DNA of 64,000 bases, taken from Oscheius dolichura. Taxonomy: Eukaryota; Nematoda; Chromadorea; Rhabditida; Rhabditidae. Where the stretch lies: NCBI GenBank assembly GCA_932521035.1, contig OW051497.1, positions 4,712,001-4,776,000 of the forward strand, in the 5' to 3' direction. The notes below the pieces were generated by a model. The model made no database searches. It saw nothing but the letters and a program-made list of their open reading frames with translations, and was not told the origin of the DNA. Both the position numbers and the translations under genes were made by a program. Positions 25,801 to 38,269 of the stretch are shown here, in pieces. Each line of letters opens with the position of its first letter. Position 1 is the stretch's first letter.

Positions 25801-27405
25801 CACAAAGGACGAACCCTGCTCACCGTCCGAGAGGTAGTTTGTCATCTCTTTCAGCTAATACTTGATTGTAGTCCGTCTCCACAGATCACCCAGTGGTCAT
25901 TCCAATGAGCACCAACAAGTACATGAAGATGTTCATTGAGAGCAAGTATCAAATGGCTATTGCTGGCCCCACATTCTCTATCATTACTCACGAGTATCCT
26001 GATCTCCTCGATGAAATTGTCTCTGTTTGTGATGTCTTTGCCAGGATGGCTCCCGATCAGAAGCAGCAGTTGGTTAACCATTTGCAAACAGTGAGTTGTT
26101 TACTAATTCTATTTTATATTATCCTGTAGATCGATTACACTGTCGCTATGTGTGGAGATGGTGCGAACGACTGTGCAGCGTTGAAAGCTGCTCATGCTGG
26201 GATCTCTTTATCAGAAGCAGAAGCTTCTATCGCAGCTCCATTTACTTCCAAGGTCAGAGAATACCCTTTTATTGAAATCTCCGGTAGGTGCCTGATATCC
26301 GCTGCGTGCCCACTGTGATTCGCGAAGGACGGGCTGCTCTTGTAACATCTTTCGGTGTCTTCAAATACATGGCTGCCTATTCCCTGACGCAATTCTCCTC
26401 TATCATGATGTTGTATTGGATCGCCACTAATCTGACCGACTTCCAGGTTTGTGCACATCTCTTTCCAATGAGCAATAATCATTCAGTTCCTTTATATCGA
26501 CATGTTCCTGATCACAATTGTTGCGTTATTCTTCGGCTACACTCCCGCTAGTGACCGTCTGCATCCCATGCCACCTCCGATCAGACTCCTTTCCGTCGCC
26601 AGCGTGGTTTCAATTCTGTGCCAACTAGCGGTGTCCTTGATTATTCAGGTAACTTTTTCTATTCAGTTTAAAACTTAAGTTAATTTAGTTAACCGTCTTT
26701 ATTGCTATGCCGCATTTCTCCTGGTTTGTGCCATTCGCCGTACCTGATACTGACGACGGAGCCGAGAATAACCGAAGCATGCAGGTATTCCAATTGAAAT
26801 GCGTATCCAAGCATGAGTGTTGTTTAGAGTACTGGTGTGTTCTGTGCTAGCATGTTCCTGTACATTATGTTGGCTTTGATCTATAGTGCTGGCAAACCTC
26901 ACCGGAAGACGATGCTCACCAACTGGCTACTGTGCGGCACCCTCGTCATTATCTCTGCCGTCTCTGTCTATGTAGCCTTATGGCCTCCCCAGTGGATCGA
27001 ATCTTTCTTGGAGTTTGACCCTATTCCGGAGAAATGGATGCGCCTCGCCATTGTCATCTGGTCCCTGATCGGCTGCACAGTCGGCTGGTGCTTGGAGCAT
27101 TACTTCGTGCAGGGCTATCTTCTGGAAGTCAGAGAAACGTAAGCCTACCTTTATCCCTTTTATTTAAACTTTCCATTAGAAAACAACGTCTACACCGAGT
27201 GCGAGACCCTGACTCGAAGAGCGCCAAGTATGAGAAGTTGTTGTTCCAGTACGGAAATACTCCTGCCTTCCTGAGGGGTGTTGCCGAATGGCCTGACGAG
27301 ACGAAACCTTCTACGCCTGTCGTCACTATGAAGCGGCACAACGAGACAAAATTAGATGCTGTCTCCATCTCGAGTGACAGGAGTTCCGTAGAAACTAGAT
27401 TTTAG
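22891..27405 (+). CDS. P5B-type ATPase (ATP13A2/ATP13A3 family; nematode CATP-5/6/7 group)
   Basis: Eighteen exons: 22891-23103, 23299-23429, 23470-23548, 23590-23700, 23741-24009, 24048-24399, 24438-24542, 24583-24724, 24762-24961, 25002-25630, 25671-25833, 25872-26090, 26130-26252, 26288-26446, 26487-26648, 26689-26784, 26828-27138, 27180-27405; 1229 codons from the first exon. All P-type landmarks are in order: LTGES (24241-24255, actuator), PPALP (about 24709-24724, TM4), DKTGTLT (Asp at 24875, phosphorylated), MVTGDN (25690-25707), MAPDQK, GDGAND (26154-26171), then the C-terminal membrane helices. PPALP rather than PPELP separates P5B from P5A. P5B pumps export polyamines from late endosomes and lysosomes; this substrate is known for animal members and inferred here. 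The N-terminal hydrophobic segment ([18 protein letters not shown]) fits the P5 membrane-associated cap. The true start is unresolved: exon 22891 enters in phase 0, with the first in-frame ATG at 23008 (1190 aa), but 39 coding-like codons precede it. I cannot tell which CATP paralogue it is. Confidence 0.9.
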
Positions 27406-30164
27406 GTGTTCCTGTTGATTTAACCCTAGCCCTTAACTATCAAATTGACTAGCCCGGTACTCCATAAGGGTCTATTTTATTATTTCACTTCATCGCCACA
27501 TGTCATCTCCCTCCACCAAACGGGTTCGCCCTTACTGTCTCACTTAATTTTACTATTACTCAATAAAAGGCTTTATTCTGTTTATCCTATCCGTTGTTTA
27601 TGCCCCTACCTCCTAGTTCCCTTGTCCGATATCCAGTGGCATTTCTTAATCATTCTCGAGCCTATCCAATTTCCTGGAATTGGCACTTTCTAAAAGTTTT
27701 ATGACTCGCAAAGGTCTCCCCCGCTGGGATTGTTTGCTAGAAATAATTGAGAGACTCATTTTCCATCTTAGCAGATCCTCATTTCCTGCCTTCCATTCAA
27801 TATCAAGGAAGGGTTCATTGCTATGTCCTTTTCCAGTCGAGTAGGCGGTCTCTCTTCCGGTTGCCAGTAAATATGAGCCCCTCTGTGAAATAGAACACGA
27901 ACAAATTGCTAAATTACTCACTCTTACCTATTAGTTTTCAACTTTTTCCAGTTGAAGTGTTCTATTACCCCATTGACGTTATTGCCGTCAACGCTGACAC
28001 ACTTTATCACAGCTACCGTAGTTTCATTTGGCCAGTATGGCAACTGCTATTTAATGATACCTGCATTCTCCCCCCATATAATTTATGAACATTTCTCTTC
28101 AAAGTAAACTACCCGCGGAGATTATCCGTGCTTGCCATTAACTGTGCTGCTCTTCTAACTTGGCTCATAAATTTTTAGTCTGGGGTTCAGCAATCCGATA
28201 CTGCATCGCTCAAAAAGGACAAGTCATTCAAGCAACTCGTATATCTGCTTGATAGTCGGCTCGCGGCTTTTTCGGATGAAGTGTCTACTGCTTTCGGATT
28301 ATCTCCTCTGGGGGTTTAAATTAGTCTTATTGTCTCTGCTGACCTATATTGGGAAAAGCGAGGCAAATAGGGGAGAGGATGTGCCAAACCAACTATTCCT
28401 CAAACCTAACCGCTTAGTCGGCAAAAACACTAACTGAAATAGTGGAGAGCTATGGGCCAATGAACCGCATGGCTATCCTCTACGCAGAGGGCCAGTGTTC
28501 CGAGTCCGACTAACCTTATTATTTGAGCGTTGCCTTGAATTCAAGCGGTGTGGCCTCTAAACTTTGGCTGTTGTATTCCTCTTGTTTTCGCTGTCATCTA
28601 AAGATTACCATTATTCAAATTGAGTAAACTTTACTAATCCCAACAAGGCGGCTGTCACAAAGAGGGCATGTCAAGCGCGGTCTGTTGCCTCTGAATACTG
28701 CCATCTGCATCATAAACCCGCTAATAGAGATCTCGAGCTTTATTCCTCGGCAGCCAAGAAGAATCTCTTCCGAGAGAAACCTCCAGGTGTCATTCTATTT
28801 GCCTAGTAAGACTCTCGAGCAATTCCTTCTCCCATTAGCCTATTTCGTGCTTAACAAATGTTAGCCACCCTCTTCTGCTGCCCTTCGGGGTCTACTACTC
28901 CCACCACGTGATCCAAATGAGAACAACATCTTCCCACCTGTTCTATTTGTTACTTGCTCACGCTAGATTTAAAAATAGTTCTCGCATAAGATTGCATCTC
29001 GGGCCATTGCTCCGCAACCCATGTTAGAACGTAGTAAAAGGTCTAGTAAAAGATTTATGTAGCATTTCACTGAAGCAGCTATTACAGCTTGTGCGTGTTT
29101 CAGCCGCTCATTTGTTTTGCTGTCATTCGTTTAACAAGGAAGATAGCCACTTCATCTCATTTATATCGTTTTATAGACTCGTTAACATGTGCCGCATGTC
29201 ACATTGTTCACAGCTTTTTTTATTTGTTTGAAGCAATCACGAGAAATATTCTCGGCCAACAGGGGGATTAGCTCCGTAGCTTGACCTTTTACTCAATCTG
29301 TTTAAATGCTGTTTACCACCTGTTTGCTTTTTACTTGTTTCGTAAACTGACGGCCTGAGTGAAGCAATTGTCCTATTTTGACATCTGTTAACACCCTCTC
29401 TTTTGCATGTTGCCCTCCCATTCCATGGACTAGCCCGTGAATAATTCGGCAGTTTTCATTGGGCTCACTTCCAAGCAGGCAGCCCTATCCAGGTGATTTG
29501 TATTACTGGACACGCGATTGTAAGCCCCGCCCTTTTCATGTACCAATACCCTTGTTATCTTCAACTATTCCAACACTGACCATGCTACCAGCTCTACATG
29601 TTCAGATGCCTTGGCTAGCTCCTGAGCGAGAGAGGGAGAGCCGTAGCGGCGTCTTCAATCCCAACCATGCACAGTACACTTCCTGTTGTCAGCGAGTTCA
29701 TACCAATGTGAGTTCTTCCTGTCCCAAAGCAATCCCATTTTGTTTATCCTGCCGAAACGCCGCTTCCCCTACCATTAATTGAGAAGTTTCGGGTTGCGCA
29801 CTCGTCCAATAACGTGGGTCTTCTGTTGGTTGGAACTCAATTCCATCCCCTCCTCTGCTACCAGCCAGGGGAGAGCGCAGTGACACGTGTGGAAGAAATA
29901 GTTAAAGAGGCTAAGGGCAATCAAAGGCCAGCAGTTACGCGCTAACTTAGACACGTGGGCTGCCATGGACATACTAACGAGGCCCCTCTTTCGATCCAGC
30001 AAGATGTGCCATTGAGACCACTAAGGGCATTTGAAGTTCGCTAATCGTTAGGGGGTGGGAAGAGGATAAAAACAAGAAAAACATATTTTTTGGAGGGTTG
30101 CATGTAAGATCTCACATTTTGCAGTAAATACCGTGAGAAACAATACAATTTTCAGGTCGCTTCC
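27406..30164. other. Pyrimidine-rich intergenic block
   Basis: About 2.8 kb, pyrimidine-rich on the plus strand (purines 21 of 60 at 28861-28920). It holds the ATPase 3' UTR (AATAAA near 27561) and the 5' side of the next plus-strand gene. No frame shows splicing or similarity. I see nothing else in it. Confidence 0.55.
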
Positions 30165-30741
30165 ATGGTAATTGCCTGTTTTCACATTGTCCTCTCTGTC
30201 ATGTTTCTAGCTCTCGTGTTGAGGAATTTAATAACAGGGAGTAAGCACAGGTATAATAGACACAGCCTCTATCCCATGTTGCATCTTTTCAGGTTGGAAG
30301 GGGGTTTCGAAGGCTTGCTTACAATAGTGTGTCTAATTGCTTCATTGTTACTAGTAATTGGATTAAAGACGGAGAACAGAAAACTTATATTAATATATCT
30401 TTATTGCCAGGTGATTTTGAAGCACTTTTGAAGATAAAGATCTTTTAGGTCGTAGCGACGGGACTCTTTTTTGTTCTGTTCCTGGCGTTAATTATGGGTC
30501 TCAAAGCGGGTGTTCTGGATGATCCCAATCATGACGGCTACAATACTCTAGGTATCTTTCCTACATTTTCTACTTCAACAATTCCATTTCAGAAGAAGAA
30601 CTGTTAATAATGGTGGAGATCTTCGTAGTGATGGCGGTGGTTATTATGGAGGTCTGGTTCATAAGCATTGTCCTGAAGAGCTATCGTTTCTTCAGCGATA
30701 AATATCATTACACAGGTGTTGACCGCGAAGCTGCAGTTTGA
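30165..30741 (+). CDS. Small four-helix membrane protein, unrecognised
   Basis: Four exons: 30165-30250, 30293-30410, 30449-30551, 30593-30741; 151 aa. Junctions are GT/AG with 38-42 nt introns, and the ATG lies 10 nt behind TTTTCAG (30150-30155), a likely trans-splice acceptor. Four hydrophobic helices are visible: about residues 2-20 (VIACFHIVLSVMFLALVL), 33-52 (EGLLTIVCLIASLLLVIGLK), 58-85 and 107-130 (LLIMVEIFVVMAVVIMEVWF). A short polar loop (DDPNHDGYNTLEEE) links helices 3 and 4. This layout recalls small nematode tetraspan proteins of the DUF7027/claudin-like sort, but I cannot assign a family. No signal peptide is separable from the first helix. An AATAAA near 30793 probably ends the transcript. 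Confidence 0.75.
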
Positions 30742-31001
30742 TTATCTCAATTCACTCAGGAACCCCCTTATTGTCTGTATGAAAAAGCCTAAATAAATCT
30801 GTGATATTTACAAAACCTTTACTAAAAGAAAAATAATGTTTACAATAAAAATAGTGTACTTCCAAAAAAGAGTATCGAAGAAAATGCTGCATAGATAAAA
30901 AGAGGAGAGAGATGACAAAACGCCGTCAGAGGGAGAGACGTAACAAGTTACACCAACCATTGATTTAAACCGTCGAAGTGGAATCTACGTATTCACAGCA
31001 A

Positions 31002-33720
31002 TTAGTTAGAAGGTACGGGAGGCAGTTGGGGCTGTGTGACGGAGAGACGTCGAGGACGGTCAGCCTCCTCCATCGAGCTGCTGAGAGTTCTCTGGCGCTC
31101 CATTCCAGGGATGGCTACTCCAGAAAGCACACCGCAACCCTTGCACAGGAGAATCAGGGAACGGGCGAGATTGTCAGGCTGGAATGGAAATATTGATATG
31201 AGACTATTTTGCACAGTTAGATCCCTCTTTGCAACGATTGTCGCATTGTGAATACCCATTGTCACGTTCACTACGGGAAGTTAAACATTGACATAAACTT
31301 ACAGCCTCAACCATGACATCGGCGACGTTGTCCACGACAAGAAGGGTAGTCTTCTTCTTATTCATAGACTTGTGAGTCGTGTACACCGTGTGGAGATGAG
31401 AGGCTTTCGATCCGGACACCAGAAGGACATCAACACTGAAATGGTCCCTAGCTACTTATAGCTTAAACTATACGTGTCGAGTTTAGTTCCGATAGTAGAG
31501 CTGAGGTCCGTTCTCTTGGTGAAAGCCATTAGATACTTGCTCAGGTTGCGCGGGTTCAGGGTGGTCTTCAACTCGTTGATGTAACTTTGACGTTCGTTCT
31601 TATCGCTCTGAAAGTGCACAATGTGTAAAAGATGAATGAGGTCACAACGACGGTCACGTCATGCTAGTCACGAAAAATTCAGAACGCTATTTAGGGGTTC
31701 TACCAATGCTTCGCCGCAGATTGCGTAAGCACTAGGTCACAAACTACTGAAACTTACATCACCGTGCTGAAGATAAACCGGAAAGGAGCAGTTTTCAAAA
31801 GGGATAAAGAACTTACAGCTCCGAACTTGTGGGTGATGAGGTATTCCCAGGCGCCATCGGTCATGATGTCGTTCTCCAAGCGCATGTTCATTACCTGAAT
31901 TGCTCCGTAGATGACCAGAAAGTCCTGCAAACCTTTTCCTTGCAGTATTCAATAATTCCGGCGGTCGTGGAAGTGCAGTGGACTAAAACAATGCCGTTGA
32001 TCTTATTAGGGAATTGCATCTAAAAGGGTCTTTTCCAAACATCCTGTTAGCCTCGACATACTGCGAACCGGCATATGATGTTGGCTCCGACTCCCTCGCC
32101 GAATCCGATGCATGACTTGACATCGAACTTGTCGAGAACACAAGATAGGTCCTCTCCGATCTGATCCAAAGTCGGGAATCTAAAGGCCAATAATTGGTTG
32201 CTACGGCTTTGTTTACAGTAATAAAAAAATATACCGTCTTATCTTTTAGGATGTAAAACTCACTCTCCGATAAAGTCGGCGGCATTGTTCTCCTGGCCGG
32301 GAACGCATACGTGGAGGAAGATGGCTTTGTCACGGACGGAGGCCATCGAGGGATGGTTAACGAAACGAACGAACGACTTGTCTGAAAAATACAGAAATTA
32401 AAAGTACTTTTCGTGTCTCTGGCGGATAACTTGTATATTTTGATCTTCGCCCTTTATCCCATTTTCAGAAAGCTCATCTCACGGTGTAGGCGTCTTGGAT
32501 TAGGTTTGATCCCAATGACGAATGGGATCTTTCGTTATCCAGATGGATCTTAGAAATGAAACCTACGGTTGGCTCCAATATCGTGGCAGGTGAGAATGAA
32601 TGTCTTTCCATTGCGATCTTCCAGATTTCCCTGAATGTAAACGTGGAGAACTCCACTGTGATGAGACTGAACAGCTACCATCTGAACGAGGGTTAGTAAT
32701 TCGACACATGAAATGACGTACAGGAAGATCCTCGGCCATTTTAGTAAGCTCTCGTTCCTTTTCGGCAAAGGAATCTGAAAAATGCAGCTATAGTTCGGTC
32801 GGAGAGAAAGGCGAAGAAGGCGGGTGAGAGATTCTTTGTTGCCAAGACAACTTGACGATTCGCATAGTCAGCTCAATTGTCCGAAGCATGCTGTGAACTA
32901 ACCGCAAACTGCTTAGAGGCCAGGAAATTTGGCACGGGGTGTATTTAGTGCCCGCTCAGCACTCGCAAATATAATCAACGGTCCGAGTGGAACAGATGTT
33001 TTGCTAGTGGGGTGAAAGCACGTGAGCTGTGGGCAGCAGCACGAGAGCGCGCAAGAAGTCTCTTTTTAAACGCATGGTTAAGAATTCATAAGGTTATGCA
33101 TTCATAAGACCAAATTTTCTCTTAGGAGATCCTCTCCCAAGCCTTGACGTTAGTGGTAAACACATGGCAACACATAATCTATGCAAAAAAGCCAATGAAC
33201 TAACCCTTTCGCGACTTGTTCTCCTTTTCGGGCATGTTCGCCGTTTACAAACAGCCAGCGAGGATATAACGAAATCACGAGACATTGTCTACTTTATAAG
33301 GGAGAAGAAATCTCATAAAAAAGCGGGCTTTCGTGTGAAAAAGACGAGGGCATGTGTACGGAAATGGGGAGATGTTTTGTTGTGGGTGGAGGGAGGATTA
33401 GCTCTCTGCTATAATATATTGACAGAAAAGCCGAGTTGTTTTTCCCCAAAGTCGAATGCTCTCATCGTGTGGTAAATAACAAGTAGAAACGGGAGTATAT
33501 AATTGAATGAGGAAGAAATTCCAGTGGGAAATTGCTTATGTGCACAGAGAGTCAACAAGGTGGTTTAGCCCTGGCGCCCGTCCCACAAGCAGAGGAGAAC
33601 ACAATGCCAACACAGTGGAAAACTAAACAAAGAGCAGGGGTCACAGGACATTGATTAGTGCAAAAAGAGAGAGAGGGACTTACTTTCATCGATGCTCGGC
33701 AGTCTTTTAACACTTGGCAT
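31002..33720 (-). CDS. NDRG: NDRG family protein (alpha/beta-hydrolase fold, non-catalytic)
   Basis: Ten exons: 33720-33684, 32774-32722, 32681-32567, 32381-32264, 32179-32062, 32019-31933, 31894-31817, 31607-31474, 31435-31303, 31178-31002; 349 aa, the usual NDRG length. Family marks are FILTCHDIGAN (the NDRG CHDIG motif), HPSMASVRDKAIF, VPGQENNAADF, FPTLDQIGEDL, VLVHCTSTTAGIIEY and DLSSTIG. The sequence closely follows the C. elegans NDRG protein. At residues 133-137 the nucleophile elbow reads GFGEG, with no Ser, as in other NDRG proteins, so it is expected to lack hydrolase activity. The C-terminus is Ser/Arg/Pro-rich (RQRTLSSSMEEADRPRRLS), a likely kinase target by analogy with the AGC/SGK sites of mammalian NDRG1. 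The first intron (33683-32775) is 909 nt and purine-rich on the plus strand. The family call is firm; the cellular role in worms is not known to me. Confidence 0.92.
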
Positions 33721-35467
33721 GTTGCACACAAGAGTGACCTATGAAGGAGGCCCGGGGTCCCAATGTTTACTATCTGACCCTTTTATAACCACTTCGAGCA
33801 CTAGGGACTGATAAGGACAATTAACTGTCCGTGACAGGCAGGGGGCAAGAGCAAAAGCGACCTAAGACAGCGACTGCTGACTGCTGCACCCAGCACTGGA
33901 TCAGTTTTCTTGTTCCATCCGAAAATTCAAAATATTTACAGAACGAAGAAGAAGGACAAATAAAAGGGTGGGCATGATGCAAATGACATATTTTGATTCA
34001 AGCAACCGATTTCGACAACCCTGAACATTCGCCGGTCTTTTTGATGCAAACAGAATACTTATTGCCAAATGGGGGACTCTTGGAACCCGCAAAGGCTCTC
34101 CTTGGCTGACGTAAGGGAGGAATTATTATAGAGAAGAAGGAAAATGTTCACAAAGAATAAGATGTTTGGGTGCCCATAATCGCTAGGATTGGAGTAACCC
34201 CTTATTCGTCAGAGACTGCACTATTAGATTGAGAGCGCTCAATGCGCTCCCCGCTCGAGAGTTACATTTTTCGTCAGCTGGGAATGAAAACTTTGGCCGG
34301 CGTCATTCCTTAAAAGCGTCAGGAAAAAGATGTGTAGCACGGGAATCCAGTATTCAGTTTGGCAAACGGAATGTAACCAAATTCAATTTTCGAGTGTGTC
34401 CTATGACGATCGATCAGAAAGAAGCGTGTAAGGACTGCATTTGTCCTGAGGCTGGAAAGTCTCCATCTGTGGATGGTGTCCTCGGACCAACTGTCACTCT
34501 TTCCCTTGGCCAATTTGTCAGGCATGCCCAGAGACTGGGTCACACACGAAGAAATATGCCAAAGGAACAGCGAGAAACAAAGAAACATAAAGCCTTCCAC
34601 CGGAAAAGAATAGCCATCATAAAGCGTCCGCCCTGCGAGCAGGTGCCTCACGGCAGCGTTCGATTTGTCGTGGAGGTCAGCATTGGTCATCGAACATTAT
34701 GAACTCGCAAATGAGCTCGCGTTTGACTTAGCTAGCATGTGGGCAGCTTAAAGTAAACGTCAATATGACGCCGCTACGACTTGGAATCGAAAAACAGGAC
34801 GCTGAGGACAAGGGAGATAAATAAGAATTGCCATTTATAACGCTCTTACTCTAAAAAGAGTGAGTGCGTCCTCAAATGACCATGTTAGATTAATGCAGCA
34901 ATTGGAAGGGGTGCAGGCTGGGGCATTGATCCGCGCTGAGGGGGCTCTCACAAACAGCCGACTGCCTCTTGACCACATGGCCGGCCGGGTAACGGCAACA
35001 ACAAACTCTCTGCCGCTAGCCATCTTAATTAGTCACTGCCGGAACACGTTTATTTTATTGCAACTAACAAAAACTTCACGTGGTTCTTCCTGAACCCGAG
35101 ACCGTTTGAACCCTTCCAGGTGATTTTTCACCTTCTGAGGTGGCTGCTGGATCTGTTGCCATCTGAAGTGGCCGGGAGAAGACAAACAACCCACAGATAA
35201 GAACGGAGTTTAGGCCAGCCGTTAGAGCGAAAGAGGGGCTCCCGCTGGAATTGCACAAAACCGAATAGAAGTAAAGTTTTGGGGGAAGCGTTTACTTGAG
35301 CCGTGTGACTGTCAATAAACAATATCGGTCATGCGGTTTCAACACAACAGTCTTAGAACAGTTAGTTTATTTTCGAACCAGTGGGAATTAAAACTTAGGG
35401 GGTTTAAGCAGACTTCTTAGGCGGGTGATATGAAAGTTGTAGAAGCGAGATCCGAGAAAAGAACAGG
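33721..35467. other. Intergenic space, purine-rich
   Basis: About 1.7 kb between the NDRG start and the stop of the next minus-strand gene. The plus strand is moderately purine-rich. The longest frame (34229-34702, 157 codons) has no splice sites, domain or codon-like pattern, and a second long frame overlaps it on the other strand, so I treat both as chance. No gene is supported. Confidence 0.5.
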
Positions 35468-36097
35468 CTAATTCGATGCCTCTGACATTTCTGTGGATGG
35501 AAGAGCTTCTAGCATCTTTACACCAGACTTCAGATATGGTGTACCCTCTTCCAGACCTAAATAAAGGTTAGTCATCCACATATTGGCATAAAAATTTTTC
35601 AATCGGCTTATGAAGGATTCTGTCTCATGAGAGGATAAAAATAGTGAAAGGAACGTACCGAGAATATTAGCGTGGAGCGTGATGCTGTACTGTTGTGTGC
35701 CCTTTTGGAAGATGACAATACTTTCTTGAGTGCCTTTGATATTTCCGAGAGTGAGCACAAGACTCAATGTTGACGTCCCACCTAGATGTTTATTGAAAGA
35801 AAGGGATAAGAAATGATTTACCATTTTTAACAACATTCTCTAATGCAATGCCGAAAACATCGAGACCAGAAATTGACATGGGAGCCTGAATACTGGCGTC
35901 TGGAATATCCAAAGTGATTCTGTATTTATGAAAACACTGAAATTAAAAACAATTAAGAAATGGGACGTAGTCAACCAAACCTGGAGGAAACCGACATTGC
36001 ATCGAACAGAGAAGCCGGTAGAATCTTCAATCTTTATGTCACCTTCGTGGCACTTTTCTTCTTCCGGAGTCTCGAGAAATTTAACATGTCCAGTCAT
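35468..36097 (-). CDS. C20orf27-like (adipose-secreted signaling protein / UPF0687) family
   Basis: Four exons: 36097-35981 (acceptor before 36099), 35936-35822, 35781-35659, 35556-35468; 147 aa. The order CNVGFLQ-CFHKYRITLDIP ... GTPYLKSGVK matches vertebrate C20orf27 (KVGFLKILHRYEITFTLP ... GTPMLLDGVK), a compact beta-sandwich protein. Vertebrate work describes it as adipose-secreted or as a signalling modulator; its role in nematodes is unknown to me. No signal peptide is visible. The start is the first in-frame ATG behind TATTACAG, so the protein is about 25 residues shorter at the N-terminus than the vertebrate form. A first exon further upstream cannot be ruled out: ATG-GCT near 36638 has a GTATAA donor but joins out of frame. 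The family call rests on short but well-ordered similarity. Confidence 0.72.
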
Positions 36098-36099
36098 TC

Positions 36100-38269
36100 C
36101 TGTAATAAATAGATCAAATCCAGAGATGAAATATGATATCTAAGGAGGAGAGGGGAGCGCACTTTCGATCAATGGACTACCAAATTGATGGTAATACAGG
36201 ACATTGCAGCGGTCGTCGAGCTCACAAATCAATGAACCGTGTCCCGGGCAGAAATTGGTCAATGTCAGTAACTGAGACGGTCAACCTGCCGTGGCTAATG
36301 TTTACTCCCAAAAGGCTAAACGGCGATAACAGTGGAAAACAAGCTATGCATATCTACGTGTTGGAGGCGAAAGAGGGGGGAGAAATAGAAAATTTCCCAC
36401 CAATTTGAAGCGATGAACTGGAAAGGATAAATGTAGCAGAAATGATTCACACGTGGCGATCGAAATCAATAGGCAAAGACGTAAAGAAGGCGATGAAGTC
36501 AAGATGTCCCGTCGGAGAAAATGACAAAGACAAGACAATTGCTTAATGAATGTTTGGAAGAAGAAGAGTATGTTTTGCGGGAACATGTTCCTTATGACGA
36601 TACGGCAAATTGACTACGAGAAAGGAAAAAAGAATGAAATTATACCTATCCGTTGAGGAGCCCGTTCTAATAGCCATTAAATGTCACGGAAAGAGGAATT
36701 CGAGGCAGGAAGAGAGAGCTGACCAAAGGTGAGCAACTTGCGCGTATTTATAGACTGACACCGGCTAATTTGATGATCTAATAACTAATGTAAAATGGAA
36801 ACCACCCACCTTCACACAATATTATCGTATATGCAAAAATAGATGTCTTTGAGCAGGGAATCCGGTTGAATCAGCGGGTGGTTCATAAGGATCTACTTAA
36901 AGATTGTTGCCACGGAGAGCAATTCGCAAGGGATTTATGGTGGCCAGCATCTTATCTTTCAAAAACATATTTGGGCCTATTTCAGAGATATGTGTAAAGG
37001 GGTGTACGTGACAGTGAAGAGAAATGGGTTTTGAAGCTGCTGCAAACTTTCAAGAAAACTTAATCACTGCCATTTTCAAGATAAAAAGCGACAACAATTT
37101 GCAGAGATAAAGATTCTCAGGAAAGCGAAACGGTCGGACGGCGGGACAAGCGAACTTACCAGTGGCCAGCAATGGGTGAGAACACAGTTCAAGGTCAGCG
37201 GATCGCGTCAGGAGTACGGGCCGTTTAAAACTCCCGGTTCGTTCTAAAGGTCGAGACAAACACCGCTGTCCTCAAAACATGGGTGACTGAGGAAAGGAGG
37301 GAAAAATATTTGCTCTGCGTTGAAAAGGATGACCTTCTGCTAGGCAGATCAAGATGTTTGACCAACTGGTGTGTCTCTCGAAAAAGAATGAGCTATGTTT
37401 CCCACCAAACAATTAGGCTAACGGCTTTCAAAGATCCTCATATGGGCCCAACTACTTGCTCTAATGTTTCCGGTAAAGCAGATCATTGAACAAGTGGAGG
37501 TATTCGAGGCGTCAGTATGACGAGGGCTCGGGTTCAGTGCACAATAGTTTCTCCAAATCGGTTTATTGAAAGGTCACAATTCACAGTATTCGAAAGTAGA
37601 GTTCAAGAAAAGACAGGGGGTCTTCCACATTTTGTTCATCCATGCGGGGGTCACAGTTGGTCAGAACCACATGGGAAATGAACAGGTATTCCTTCAAATA
37701 TTCCGTGACTGGAAGGAACATACAAAAGAGAGAGAAAACGTCACCAATCACGGCTGCTTTGTTAGAAAATGATCAAATCTTTTCGGTTGTCCAGTTAACA
37801 ACAGGCCTCTTGTGATAAGAAACAATAACAATTTTAAAGGACAGGACGGGGTAGGAAAAGAGAAGGGAGGGCAATTGGTTAGGACTAAAAAGTTTAATAT
37901 TACAGGATATCGATGAGCCGAGAGGCCGCGAAGCGGATTACATGAAGGGGATTCGATGAGCGGCTCGTATGAATCTAATAAAAGGGCATCAATCGCGTGC
38001 CCTGAGCCAAAAGTTCATCATCGAGGGGGTCTCTGGACCGGCATCAAAGTTTACAATAAATTAAGAGAAGAACCTAGGAAAGTGATGAGACTACGGGGAT
38101 AGCTCAGATAGAAATCTCTAAAACAGCTGTGACAACGTGCCCAGGGGAACAAATTTTTTATAGGCTTTCTTGTTTTTGCTGTGTTTTTTTGTATGTTTTT
38201 AGAAATAGTTAGCACACAATACAGACATTTAAATTACAAAAGATTGGGAAAAGGAGGGAAGAAAAATGT
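36100..38269. other. Purine-rich intergenic block
   Basis: About 2.2 kb, purine-rich on the plus strand, on the 5' side of the C20orf27-like gene and the 3' side of the next minus-strand gene. No exon-like frame, RNA gene or repeat is seen. Confidence 0.55.

Noticed and set aside
34229-34702. 157-codon plus-strand open frame with an opposing 123-codon frame
   Set aside because: Composition follows the local purine skew; no similarity or exon borders; both strands are open, so chance is the simplest reading.
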